Origin: DASTHS01 sp035718085
Lineage (GTDB): Bacteria > Actinomycetota > Acidimicrobiia > Acidimicrobiales > Palsa-688
Reading direction: 5' to 3'
NCBI GenBank assembly: GCA_035718085.1
Contig: DASTHS010000077.1
Location: forward strand, 1 to 13,075
DNA: 13,075 nucleotides
Below are positions 1-6,591 of this stretch, one piece after another. Both the position numbers and the translations under genes were made by a program. The notes beneath the pieces were generated by a model. It ran no database searches and was not told the DNA's origin. It saw only the letters and a program-made list of their open reading frames with translations. Each line of letters starts with the position of its first letter. Position 1 is the first letter of the stretch.

Positions 1-2
1 AC

Positions 3-155
3 ACCGACCGGCGGATGCCGTCACCGCGGACGGCCCGGCCGCTCGACGAGGCCGGACGCGGCCTGCTGCTGGTCGAGGCGCTGGCCGACGCCTGGGGCGT
101 GCGCCGGCTGGCCGGTGGCAAGGCGACGTGGCTGACCCTGCGCCGGGGGTCGTAG
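3..155 (+). CDS. C-terminal fragment of an anti-sigma/RsbW-type HATPase-domain protein (5' end outside window)
   Basis: An open frame enters from the left edge and stops with TAG at 153-155, giving 50 residues. It contains GRGLLLVEALADAWGV followed by GGKATWLTL. This resembles the last ATP-binding segment of the small HATPase_c domains of the RsbW/SpoIIAB serine-kinase and SpoIIE-associated type: a G-x-G-L box, a helix, then the final strand with GK-T-W. Such proteins usually bind or phosphorylate anti-sigma-factor antagonists, or sit next to PP2C phosphatases in partner-switching pathways. Only the tail is visible, so a histidine-kinase-like or multidomain parent cannot be excluded. It ends 33 bases before the next gene, which appears to have its own promoter, so the two need not be co-transcribed. 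Confidence 0.6.
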   Translation, partial: TDRRMPSPRTARPLDEAGRGLLLVEALADAWGVRRLAGGKATWLTLRRGS

Positions 156-175
156 GCCCGGCCCGGGTCGGACCG

Positions 176-181
176 TAGGAT
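176..181 (+). promoter_or_regulatory. -10 box TAGGAT for a leaderless pgsA-like transcript
   Basis: TAGGAT fits the actinobacterial TANNNT -10 pattern. It ends 7 bases before the GTG at 189, which places the predicted transcript start at or beside the start codon. No Shine-Dalgarno sequence lies between. No convincing -35 hexamer was seen. Confidence 0.5.
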
Positions 182-188
182 CCCGCCT

Positions 189-827
189 GTGCCCGCCGCC
201 GAGCCGTCCGCTGCGGCGCCGCAAGCGGCCGAGGCCCCCGTCGACCGCATCCTGACCGCGGCCAACGCCTTCACCGCGCTGCGCCTGGCGTGCATCCCGG
301 TGGTCGCCCTGCTCCTGGTCCGCGACCACGGCAGCGACCGGGAGGCGGCGGCGTGGCTGCTCGCCGCCCTGGGTGCGACCGACTGGGTCGACGGGCAGCT
401 GGCCCGGCGCCTCCACCAGGTGTCGTCGCTCGGCAAGGTGCTCGACCCGCTCGCCGATCGGCTGCTCCTGGCCACCGCGGCGGTCACCAGCATCGCCGTC
501 GGAGCGGTGCCGGTCTGGGTGGCGGTGGCTGCGCTGGTGCGTGAGGCGGTCGTGGCCGTCGGCTTCGTCTACGTCGCCGCCGCCGGCGGCCGGCGGATGG
601 ACGTCAACCTGGCCGGCAAGGCGGCGACCTTCCTGCTCATGGTGGCCCTGCCGCTGTTCATCATCGGCCACAGCCGGGCCAGCTGGCACGGGGCAGGCGA
701 GGCAGCGGCGTGGGTCCCCGTGCTGCCCGCGCTGGTGCTCGGGTGGGTGTCGACCATCGCCTACGTGGGGCCGGCGCGCCGGCTGGTGGCCGAGGGCCGG
801 GTCGGCAGGGCGGCGCCCGCGCAGTGA
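189..827 (+). CDS. pgsA: CDP-alcohol phosphatidyltransferase (PgsA/cardiolipin-synthase-like)
   Basis: Integral membrane enzyme of 212 residues that transfers a phosphatidyl group from CDP-diacylglycerol to an alcohol acceptor, making anionic phospholipid at the inner membrane. The full family signature D-x2-D-G-x2-A-R-x8-G-x3-D-x3-D is present at residues 65-90: D65, D68, G69, A72, R73, G82, D86, D90, with DWVDGQLARR and GKVLDPLADRLL. Hydrophobic segments flank it, at about 23-43, 50-62, 92-135 and 145-160. Length matches bacterial PgsA-type enzymes. From memory, M. tuberculosis has pgsA2 (Rv1822) at the equivalent place. The acceptor (glycerol-3-phosphate, phosphatidylglycerol or another alcohol) cannot be told from sequence. 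The GTG start is chosen because a -10-like box lies 7 bases upstream. The stop overlaps the next start as GTGA. Confidence 0.85.
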   Translation: MPAAEPSAAAPQAAEAPVDRILTAANAFTALRLACIPVVALLLVRDHGSDREAAAWLLAALGATDWVDGQLARRLHQVSSLGKVLDPLADRLLLATAAVTSIAVGAVPVWVAVAALVREAVVAVGFVYVAAAGGRRMDVNLAGKAATFLLMVALPLFIIGHSRASWHGAGEAAAWVPVLPALVLGWVSTIAYVGPARRLVAEGRVGRAAPAQ

Positions 828-3355
828 AGGCGGTGGTGATGGCCGGGGGCGAGGGCACCCGTCTGCGACCGCTGACGTCCACCCAGCCCAAGCCGATGGT
901 GCCGATCGCCAACCGCCCCATGCTCGAGCACGTCGTGCGGCTCCTCCGCCGGCACGGGATCACCGAGATCGTGGTGACGGTCGCGTTCGACGCCGGGGCC
1001 ATCCAGACCTACTTCGGCGACGGCAGCGAGCTCGGCGTGCGGATGGTCTACGCCGCCGAGGATGCGCCGCTCGGAACCGCCGGCTCGGTGCGCAACGCCG
1101 TCGAACAGCTCGACGAGCCGTTCCTCGTCGTGTCCGGCGACGCCCTCACCGACATCGACCTGGCGTCGGTCGTCACCGAGCACCTCTCCCGACGCCCGCT
1201 GGCCACCATCGCCCTCAAGGCGATGGCCAACCCCCTCGACTTCGGCATCGTGGTCGTCCGCGACGACGGGTCGATCGAGCGGTTCCTCGAGAAGCCGACG
1301 TGGGGCCAGGTCTTCTCCGACACGGTCAACACCGGGGTCTACGTGCTCGAACCCGAAGCGGTCGCCCGGATCCCCGACGGCCCCGCCGACTTCTCGGCGG
1401 ACGTGTTCCCCGCCCTCCTCGACGAGGGAGCCCGACTCCACGGCGTCGTGGTCGATGGCTACTGGGCCGATGTCGGCACCCACGACGCCTACCTGCGCGC
1501 CCATCGCGACGTGCTCGACGGCGCCGTCGAGGCCGACGTGCCCGGCTTCCGCCTCCGTGGCGGGCTGTGGCTCGGGGTGGGCACCGAGATCGATCCCCGC
1601 GCCGTCATCCGCGGCCCGGCGGTGATCGGCGACCACTGCCGGGTCGAGGCCGGCGCCGTGCTCGGCGAGTACACCGTGCTCGGCTCGAACGTCCGCGTCG
1701 GCGCCGATGCCTCCATCGAGCGCAGCGTCGTGCACGACAACGTCTACCTCGGGCCCGGGGTGCGCCTGCGCGGGGCGGTCGTCGGTCGGTCGAGCGACCT
1801 GCGCCGCGGGGCTCGCCTCGAAGAGGGTGTCGTGCTCGGCGACGAGTGCTTCGTCGGCGAGCACGCCGTGATCAACCCCGGCGTCAAGGTGTACCCGTAC
1901 AAGACCGTCGAGCACGGCGCCATCGTGAACAGCTCGATCGTCTGGGAGTCGCGCGGCGCCCGCAACCTCTTCGGGCGCCTCGGGGTGGCCGGGCTGGCCA
2001 ACGTCGACGTGTCGCCCGAGCTCACCGTGCGCCTGGCCATGGCCTACGGCACCACCATGCCGCGCGGTTCGACCGTGGTCGCCAGTCGGGACACGAGTCG
2101 GGCCGCCCGCGTGCTGAAGCGGGCGCTGATGGTGGGCCTCAACTCGGCGGGGGTCGACGTCGCCGACCTGGAGGTGGCCACGGTGCCGGTGACCCGCTTC
2201 GGGGTGCGCAACGAGCACGCCCAGGGCGGCCTCACCGTGCGCCTGGCCGCCGACGACCCGCAGTCGGTGGTCATCCGCTTCTTCGACCCCGACGGCGTCG
2301 ACCTGTCCGAGGCCACCCAGAAGCGCGTGGAGCGGCTGTTCCACCGGGAAGACTTCCGCCGCTCCCTGGCCGGCGAGATCGGTGACCTCCGCTACCCGCT
2401 GCGCGCCGTGGAGGCCTACACCTCGGCCCTGGTCGACGGCGTCGACCTCGAGGCGGTCCGCGCCGCCGGCTTCAAGATCGTGCTCGACTACGCCTACGGG
2501 GCAGCCGGGTTCGTGATGCCGAACGTGCTGGCCAAGCTCGGCGCCGAGGTGCTCTCGATCAACCCCTACGCCTCGACCCGCCAAGCCCTCGACTTCGACC
2601 GCGAGGCGCGCGCCCGCGGCGTGGCCGACATGGTGCGGGCGTCGGGGGCCCACCTCGGCGCGGTCATCGACCCGGGCGGCGAGCGGCTCACCCTCGTCGA
2701 CGACGGCGGCGACCTGCTGGGCGACGGCGACGGGCTCACCGCCCTGCTCACCCTGGTGCTGGCCGACCCTCCCCACCCCGATGGCGCCCGGCGTCGCGGC
2801 CCCCGGCCCGACCGGCCGCCCCTGCGGGTCGGCCTGCCGGTGTCGGTCGGCCGGGCGGTCGAAGCCCTCTGCGCGGCGGCCGGCGCCGAGGTGGTGTGGG
2901 CGAAGCTGGCCCCCGGCCACGTCGCGGAGGTGGCGGTGACGGGCGGCCTGGCCTTCGCCGCCGACCTCCACGGCGGCTACCTGTTCCCGTCGTTCCTTCC
3001 CGCCAGCGACGCCGTCGCCGCCCTCGTCCGGCTGCTGGAGCTGCTCGCCCGCAGCGGCCGGCGCCTCTCGGACGTGCGCCGCGGCGCGCCGCGCAGCGCC
3101 GTGGCCCACGAGGCGGTGGTCACGCCGTGGGAGAAGAAGGGCCAGGTGATGCGCATGGTGCTCGAGGAGGCGGCCGGCCACGAGACGGTGCTGGTCGACG
3201 GCGTGAAGGTGCTCCACGACGACGGGTGGGTGCTCGTCGCCCCCGACCCCGAGGAGCCGCTCACCCACGTCTGGGCGGAGGGCCCCGGCCACGCCGAAGC
3301 CTCCGGTCGCGCCGAGGAGCAGGCCCGCCGCATCCGCTCGCTGCTGCGCCCGTGA
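824..3355 (+). CDS. Sugar-phosphate nucleotidyltransferase fused to hexapeptide repeats and a degenerate phosphomannomutase domain
   Basis: An 843-residue cytoplasmic fusion starting at GTG 824, which overlaps the previous stop (GTGA); the open frame continues upstream, but the nucleotidyltransferase fold begins exactly here. Residues 1-235 are an NTP_transferase domain: KAVVMAGGEGTRLRPLT at the start, VVSGDALTDIDL with G105-D106, EKPTW at 156-160, and YWADVGT. Residues about 245-375 are left-handed beta-helix hexapeptide repeats (VIGDHCRVEAGAVLGEYTVL and following). Residues about 380-843 align by order and length with the phosphomannomutase/phosphoglucomutase fold, but all its active-site loops are altered. 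The catalytic-serine loop is RLAADDP (473-479), the metal loop is DPGGER (616-621), and the phosphate loop reads APDPEEP near the C-terminus. Actinobacterial relatives are annotated mannose-1-phosphate guanylyltransferase, and GDP-mannose formation is plausible, but the sugar and nucleotide are not proven. The mutase half is probably regulatory or structural. Confidence 0.85.
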   Translation: MKAVVMAGGEGTRLRPLTSTQPKPMVPIANRPMLEHVVRLLRRHGITEIVVTVAFDAGAIQTYFGDGSELGVRMVYAAEDAPLGTAGSVRNAVEQLDEPFLVVSGDALTDIDLASVVTEHLSRRPLATIALKAMANPLDFGIVVVRDDGSIERFLEKPTWGQVFSDTVNTGVYVLEPEAVARIPDGPADFSADVFPALLDEGARLHGVVVDGYWADVGTHDAYLRAHRDVLDGAVEADVPGFRLRGGLWLGVGTEIDPRAVIRGPAVIGDHCRVEAGAVLGEYTVLGSNVRVGADASIERSVVHDNVYLGPGVRLRGAVVGRSSDLRRGARLEEGVVLGDECFVGEHAVINPGVKVYPYKTVEHGAIVNSSIVWESRGARNLFGRLGVAGLANVDVSPELTVRLAMAYGTTMPRGSTVVASRDTSRAARVLKRALMVGLNSAGVDVADLEVATVPVTRFGVRNEHAQGGLTVRLAADDPQSVVIRFFDPDGVDLSEATQKRVERLFHREDFRRSLAGEIGDLRYPLRAVEAYTSALVDGVDLEAVRAAGFKIVLDYAYGAAGFVMPNVLAKLGAEVLSINPYASTRQALDFDREARARGVADMVRASGAHLGAVIDPGGERLTLVDDGGDLLGDGDGLTALLTLVLADPPHPDGARRRGPRPDRPPLRVGLPVSVGRAVEALCAAAGAEVVWAKLAPGHVAEVAVTGGLAFAADLHGGYLFPSFLPASDAVAALVRLLELLARSGRRLSDVRRGAPRSAVAHEAVVTPWEKKGQVMRMVLEEAAGHETVLVDGVKVLHDDGWVLVAPDPEEPLTHVWAEGPGHAEASGRAEEQARRIRSLLRP

Positions 3356-3395
3356 GCCCGGCCCGGAGGAGCCCGATCCGCGGGCGACGTTCCGG

Positions 3396-3401
3396 TAGGG
3401 T
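3396..3401 (+). promoter_or_regulatory. -10 box TAGGGT for the gcvH-garA-ftsR operon
   Basis: TAGGGT (TANNNT type) ends 8 bases before the gcvH ATG at 3410, in the 54-base gap after the fusion gene. The spacing predicts a transcript starting at or within a base or two of the ATG, and no Shine-Dalgarno sequence lies between. A 5-bp GC hairpin (3371-3375 with 3381-3385) just upstream could be a weak terminator for the preceding gene. Confidence 0.5.
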
Positions 3402-3409
3402 CCGGGGCC

Positions 3410-3790
3410 ATGAACGTCCCGGACGACCTGCGGTACACGGCCGACCACGAGTGGGTGCGCCTGGAAGACGGCAAGCTGCGCATCGGGATCACCGACTACG
3501 CCCAGGACGCCCTCGGCGACGTCGTGTTCGTGCAGCTCCCCGAGGTCGGTGCGGCCATCGGCTCGGGTGACTCCTTCAGCGAGGTCGAGTCGACCAAGTC
3601 GGTGTCCGACGTGTACGCGCCCGTCGCCGGCACCGTCACGGCGGTGAACGCAGACCTCGGCGACGCCCCGCAGCGGCTGAACGAGGACCCCTACGGCGAG
3701 GGGTGGATCTGCGTGATCGAGCCCGAGGACCCCTCGGTCGTCGACTCGCTGCTCGACGCGGAGGCGTACCGCAAGTTGATCGAGGCGTAG
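3410..3790 (+). CDS. gcvH: Glycine cleavage system H protein (lipoyl carrier)
   Basis: Cytoplasmic lipoyl carrier of 126 residues, the usual GcvH length. It shuttles the aminomethyl group from the P protein to the T protein on a lipoylated lysine. The N-terminus (LRYTADHEWVRLEDGKLRIG) and the core ITDYAQDALGDVVFVQLPEVG are standard. The lipoyl site is K63 in EVESTKSVSDVYAPV. The C-terminal NEDPYGEGWICVIEP segment is also typical. The ATG start has a -10-like box 8 bases upstream and is probably leaderless. The GarA-like gene follows 7 bases after the stop, so these two are co-transcribed. The other cleavage-system genes lie about 2.8 kb downstream in a separate unit (gcvT-gcvPA-gcvPB). No lipoate ligase or lipoate synthase gene is in the window. 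Confidence 0.97.
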   Translation: MNVPDDLRYTADHEWVRLEDGKLRIGITDYAQDALGDVVFVQLPEVGAAIGSGDSFSEVESTKSVSDVYAPVAGTVTAVNADLGDAPQRLNEDPYGEGWICVIEPEDPSVVDSLLDAEAYRKLIEA

Positions 3791-3797
3791 GCGGTCG

Positions 3798-4286
3798 GTG
3801 GCGGTGTTCTGCAACCGGTGCGGGCATCGGAACCCCGAGGGCTCGAACTTCTGCTCCTCCTGCGGCGCGGCGCTCGACACCGCCGGCGCCGCCGCCGACC
3901 CCACCGCCACCACCACCATCACCTTCACGCCGCTCGAGGCCGACCCGGAGACCGACGAGGTGGCGGTCACCGTCGCCGGCCCCGACCTCGGCGCCGGGGT
4001 GCTGGTCGTCAAGCGCGGGCCCAACGCCGGGTCGCGGTTCGTGCTCGGCCCTGAGGTCACGACCGTCGGCCGGCATCCCGACAGCGACGTGTTCCTCGAC
4101 GACGTGACGGTCTCGCGCCGCCACGCCGAGGTGTACCGCGAGGGGGGCGCCCTGCGCGTGCGTGACGTCGGGTCGCTCAACGGCACCTACCTCAACCGCC
4201 AGCGCATCGACACCGTCGCCGGCCTGGCCCACGGCGACGAGCTGCAGGTCGGGAAGTTCCGCCTCGTCCTGCTCTCCGAGCAGTAG
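3798..4286 (+). CDS. garA: GarA/OdhI-like FHA-domain regulator with an N-terminal zinc ribbon
   Basis: A 162-residue soluble protein. The FHA domain (about 68-160) has the phosphothreonine-binding residues G91-R92, S106, R107, H109 and N128 in GRHPDSDVFLDDVTVSRRHA and DVGSLNGTYLN. As I recall it, this is nearly identical to the GarA/OdhI FHA core, including LLVVKRGPNAGSRF. In mycobacteria and corynebacteria that protein inhibits 2-oxoglutarate dehydrogenase and adjusts glutamate enzymes, and Ser/Thr kinases (PknB, PknG) switch it off by phosphorylating an N-terminal ETTS motif. Here the N-terminus instead carries a zinc-ribbon signature C5-x2-C8 ... C19-x2-C22. A linker with T38-T39-T40 in ATTTITFTPLE is the only candidate for the missing motif. 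The GTG start is 7 bases after gcvH. The stop TAG shares its last base with the next GTG. Identity as GarA is strong for the FHA part; regulation of the same targets is inferred. Confidence 0.88.
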   Translation: MAVFCNRCGHRNPEGSNFCSSCGAALDTAGAAADPTATTTITFTPLEADPETDEVAVTVAGPDLGAGVLVVKRGPNAGSRFVLGPEVTTVGRHPDSDVFLDDVTVSRRHAEVYREGGALRVRDVGSLNGTYLNRQRIDTVAGLAHGDELQVGKFRLVLLSEQ

Positions 4287-5389
4287 TGGCGGCGCGCACC
4301 CACCTCTCGATCGGAGAGGTGCTCTCGTTGCTGCGCGAGGAGTTCCCCGACGTCACCATCTCCAAGATCCGGTTCCTGGAGAGCCAGGGGCTGGTCGACC
4401 CCGAGCGCACCCCCTCTGGCTACCGCAAGTTCTACGACCACGACGTCGAGCGGCTGCGGTGGATCCTGCGCCAGCAGCGCGAGAACTTCCTGCCGCTGAA
4501 GGTGATCCGCGGTCGCCTCGAGGAACACGGCGACGAGTCCGCCGTCGAGGAGCTGGGCCAGCTGCCCCTCGGCGGTGACCCTGACGAGGCGGTCGCCGCC
4601 GCGCCGGAACCTGCGGTGGCCGAGCGGCGGCCCGGACCGTCGCCCTCGCCGGCCGTCGAGGAGGCCGGCGCGTCCGACGCCGGGCCAACGGACCCGGTGG
4701 TCGCTCCGGCGGTCGCCGACCCCCCGGAGGAGGCGCCGCCGGTCGCCGCCGTCCGCCCGACCGACGCATCGCCGCCGGCGTCCGCGTCGCCGCCTGGGTC
4801 GTCCCGGCCGGCGTCGACCCCGGTCCCGGCCGTCTCTGCCGCCGCACCGACAGCGCCGCCGGCCCCGAGCGCACCGCCGCCCGTCGCCGCACCGGCGTCA
4901 CCCGCCACCCAGCCGGCCGCGGCGACGGCCGCCCGGGCCCCACAGACGACCCGAGCGGCCACCGGGGCCCCGGCGAAGCCGGCCGACGACCGACCCGACC
5001 CGGGGACCGACGTCGACAGCTACACCCTCGCCGAGCTCGCTCGCGCCGCCGGCGCCACCGACTCCGACGTGGCCGCCCTGCGCGACTTCGGGCTGATCGC
5101 GCCCGATGGGGGAGTGGGCGGCACCGCCTACTACGGCCCCGACGCGCTGGAGGTGGTCGAGGTGGCCACCACCTTCGCCCGCCACGGCGTGGAGGCCCGC
5201 CACCTCCGGGCGTGGAAGACCAGCGCGGACCGCGAGGTGGCGCTCTTCGAGCAGGTGATCATGCCCCTGCTACGCCAGCGCAACCCCCAGGCCCGGCGGC
5301 AGGCTGCCGACACCGTCGCCACGCTGGCCGACGCCGGCGCCCGCCTCCGGGCTGCGCTGGTGCGCAGGGGAGTCGACGACCTCCGCTGA
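4286..5389 (+). CDS. ftsR: FtsR-like (Rv1828-type) MerR-family regulator with an extended Pro/Ala linker
   Basis: A 367-residue transcriptional regulator. Residues 7-85 form a MerR winged-helix domain: HLSIGEVLSLLREEFPDVTISKIRFLE, then GLVDPERTPSGYRKF. Residues 239-367 match the conserved C-terminal domain of this family (YTLAELARAAG, GLIAP, YYGPDAL, HLRAWKTSADREVALFEQV). That domain itself looks like a second, degenerate MerR-type winged helix. Between them, about residues 95-238 are almost entirely Pro, Ala, Ser, Thr and Val and are presumably disordered. Mycobacterial Rv1828 is only about 250 residues, so the linker accounts for the extra length. In Corynebacterium the orthologue FtsR activates ftsZ; the same target here is inferred from family and synteny (it follows the GarA-like gene). 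GTG 4286 overlaps the upstream TAG by one base, indicating translational coupling. Confidence 0.85.
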   Translation: MAARTHLSIGEVLSLLREEFPDVTISKIRFLESQGLVDPERTPSGYRKFYDHDVERLRWILRQQRENFLPLKVIRGRLEEHGDESAVEELGQLPLGGDPDEAVAAAPEPAVAERRPGPSPSPAVEEAGASDAGPTDPVVAPAVADPPEEAPPVAAVRPTDASPPASASPPGSSRPASTPVPAVSAAAPTAPPAPSAPPPVAAPASPATQPAAATAARAPQTTRAATGAPAKPADDRPDPGTDVDSYTLAELARAAGATDSDVAALRDFGLIAPDGGVGGTAYYGPDALEVVEVATTFARHGVEARHLRAWKTSADREVALFEQVIMPLLRQRNPQARRQAADTVATLADAGARLRAALVRRGVDDLR

Positions 5390-5407
5390 TCGGCGGTGGG
5401 GCAGGAG

Positions 5408-5413
5408 TAGCCT
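5408..5413 (+). promoter_or_regulatory. -10 box TAGCCT for the DUF151 gene
   Basis: TAGCCT (TANNNT type) ends exactly 7 bases before ATG 5421, in a 31-base gap after ftsR. There is no Shine-Dalgarno sequence between box and start, so a leaderless transcript is predicted. Confidence 0.5.
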
Positions 5414-5420
5414 CCCGCCC

Positions 5421-5927
5421 ATGGTCGAGATGCACCTCGCCGCCGTGCGGGTGGAGCTGCCGTCCAACACGCCGATCCTGCTGCTCGAGGAGAACGGCGA
5501 GGGCAACCGGACCCTGCCCATCTACATCGGCAGCGCAGAGGCGCAGGCCATCGCCTACGCGCTGCAGGGCGTCGTGACCCCCCGGCCGATGACCCACGAC
5601 CTGATGCGCGACCTCCTCGACGAGCTCGGGGCGACCGTCGAGGCCATCGTGATCACCGAGCTGCGCGAGCGCACCTTCTATGCGGAGATCCGGCTGCGGC
5701 TCGGCACCCGCACCCTCGCCGTGTCGGCCCGGCCGTCAGACGCCGTGGCCCTCGCCGTGCGCACCTCTGCCCCGATCTTCGCGGAGGACGCACTGATCGA
5801 CGCCGAGGGGTACGTGCTGCACCCCGAGCCCGCCGACGACGACGACGAGAACGGCGGCTCCGACGAGCTGGTGGAGCAGTTCCGCGACTTCATCGAGGGC
5901 CTCCGACCCGAAGACTTCGGCGGCTGA
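5421..5927 (+). CDS. Bifunctional nuclease family protein (DUF151/BFN)
   Basis: A 168-residue soluble protein with a complete BFN/DUF151 domain at about 1-135. Conserved stretches are LPIYIGSAEAQAIAYAL (32-48), RPMTHDLMRDLLDELG (55-70), and ARPSDAVALAVRTSAPIF (103-120). A short acidic linker (DDDDEN, about 139-144) leads to a helical tail DELVEQFRDFIEGLRPEDF. Plant and bacterial members have been reported to have RNase/DNase activity, but the physiological substrate in actinobacteria is unknown. Its fixed place between the two MerR genes matches Rv1829 from memory, which suggests a role linked to growth or division control rather than DNA repair; that is inference. ATG 5421 is preceded by a -10-like box at leaderless spacing. 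Confidence 0.9.
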   Translation: MVEMHLAAVRVELPSNTPILLLEENGEGNRTLPIYIGSAEAQAIAYALQGVVTPRPMTHDLMRDLLDELGATVEAIVITELRERTFYAEIRLRLGTRTLAVSARPSDAVALAVRTSAPIFAEDALIDAEGYVLHPEPADDDDENGGSDELVEQFRDFIEGLRPEDFGG

Positions 5928-5929
5928 CC

Positions 5930-5944
5930 GGCCCACAGCGGGCC
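5930..5944 (+). terminator. Possible weak hairpin after the DUF151 gene
   Basis: GGCCC (5930-5934) and GGGCC (5940-5944) pair perfectly around a 5-base loop, beginning 3 bases after the stop codon. The all-GC stem is short and has no T-tract, so termination is only possible, not shown. Confidence 0.25.
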
Positions 5945-6007
5945 ACTCGACCGCTTGCGTTCCCGCCCCCGGGCGAGCACACTGCTGTAACTACCCCAAT
6001 GTCGTCC

Positions 6008-6012
6008 GGAGG
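6008..6012 (+). promoter_or_regulatory. Shine-Dalgarno GGAGG deciding the MerR start at 6018
   Basis: GGAGG sits 5 bases before GTG 6018, so this gene is translated from a leadered mRNA, unlike its neighbours. A weak -10-like TAACTA (5988-5993) lies upstream and would give a 5' UTR of roughly 18 bases. Confidence 0.55.
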
Positions 6013-6017
6013 CCCGC

Positions 6018-6548
<531 letters not shown>

Positions 6549-6570
6549 CCGCCGCACCGGCTAGCGGCGG
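6549..6570 (+). terminator. GC hairpin between the MerR gene and gcvT
   Basis: CCGCCGC (6549-6555) and GCGGCGG (6564-6570) form a perfect 7-bp stem with an 8-base loop, starting one base after the MerR stop. There is no T-tract. It ends 9 bases before the gcvT -10 box, so it could insulate the gcv operon from upstream transcription. Confidence 0.4.
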
Positions 6571-6579
6571 GGCCGCAAC

Positions 6580-6585
6580 TACGAT
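6580..6585 (+). promoter_or_regulatory. -10 box TACGAT for the gcvT-gcvPA-gcvPB operon
   Basis: TACGAT matches TANNNT and ends 6 bases before the gcvT GTG at 6592. A transcript starting at the GTG would have no 5' UTR, leaving no room for a glycine riboswitch. Confidence 0.55.
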
Positions 6586-6591
6586 CTTCCG

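Noticed and set aside
710..823. Upstream extension of the fusion protein by 38 codons.
   Set aside because: The nucleotidyltransferase fold begins at KAVVMAGGEGTRL, directly after GTG 824, and the extension would lie inside the pgsA-like gene.
373..2385. A 670-codon plus-strand frame overlapping pgsA and the nucleotidyltransferase.
   Set aside because: Arg/Pro-rich out-of-frame translation of two clear genes.
3371..3385. GCCCG-ATCCG-CGGGC hairpin after the fusion gene, as a terminator.
   Set aside because: Only a 5-bp stem with no T-tract; such repeats are frequent by chance at this GC content. Mentioned only with the gcvH promoter.
761..4186. A 1141-codon open frame on the minus strand opposite the fusion gene, gcvH and the FHA gene.
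   Set aside because: It spans three well-supported plus-strand genes, has the Gly/His/Arg/Asp-rich composition of an antisense frame in GC-rich DNA, and contains no recognisable domain.
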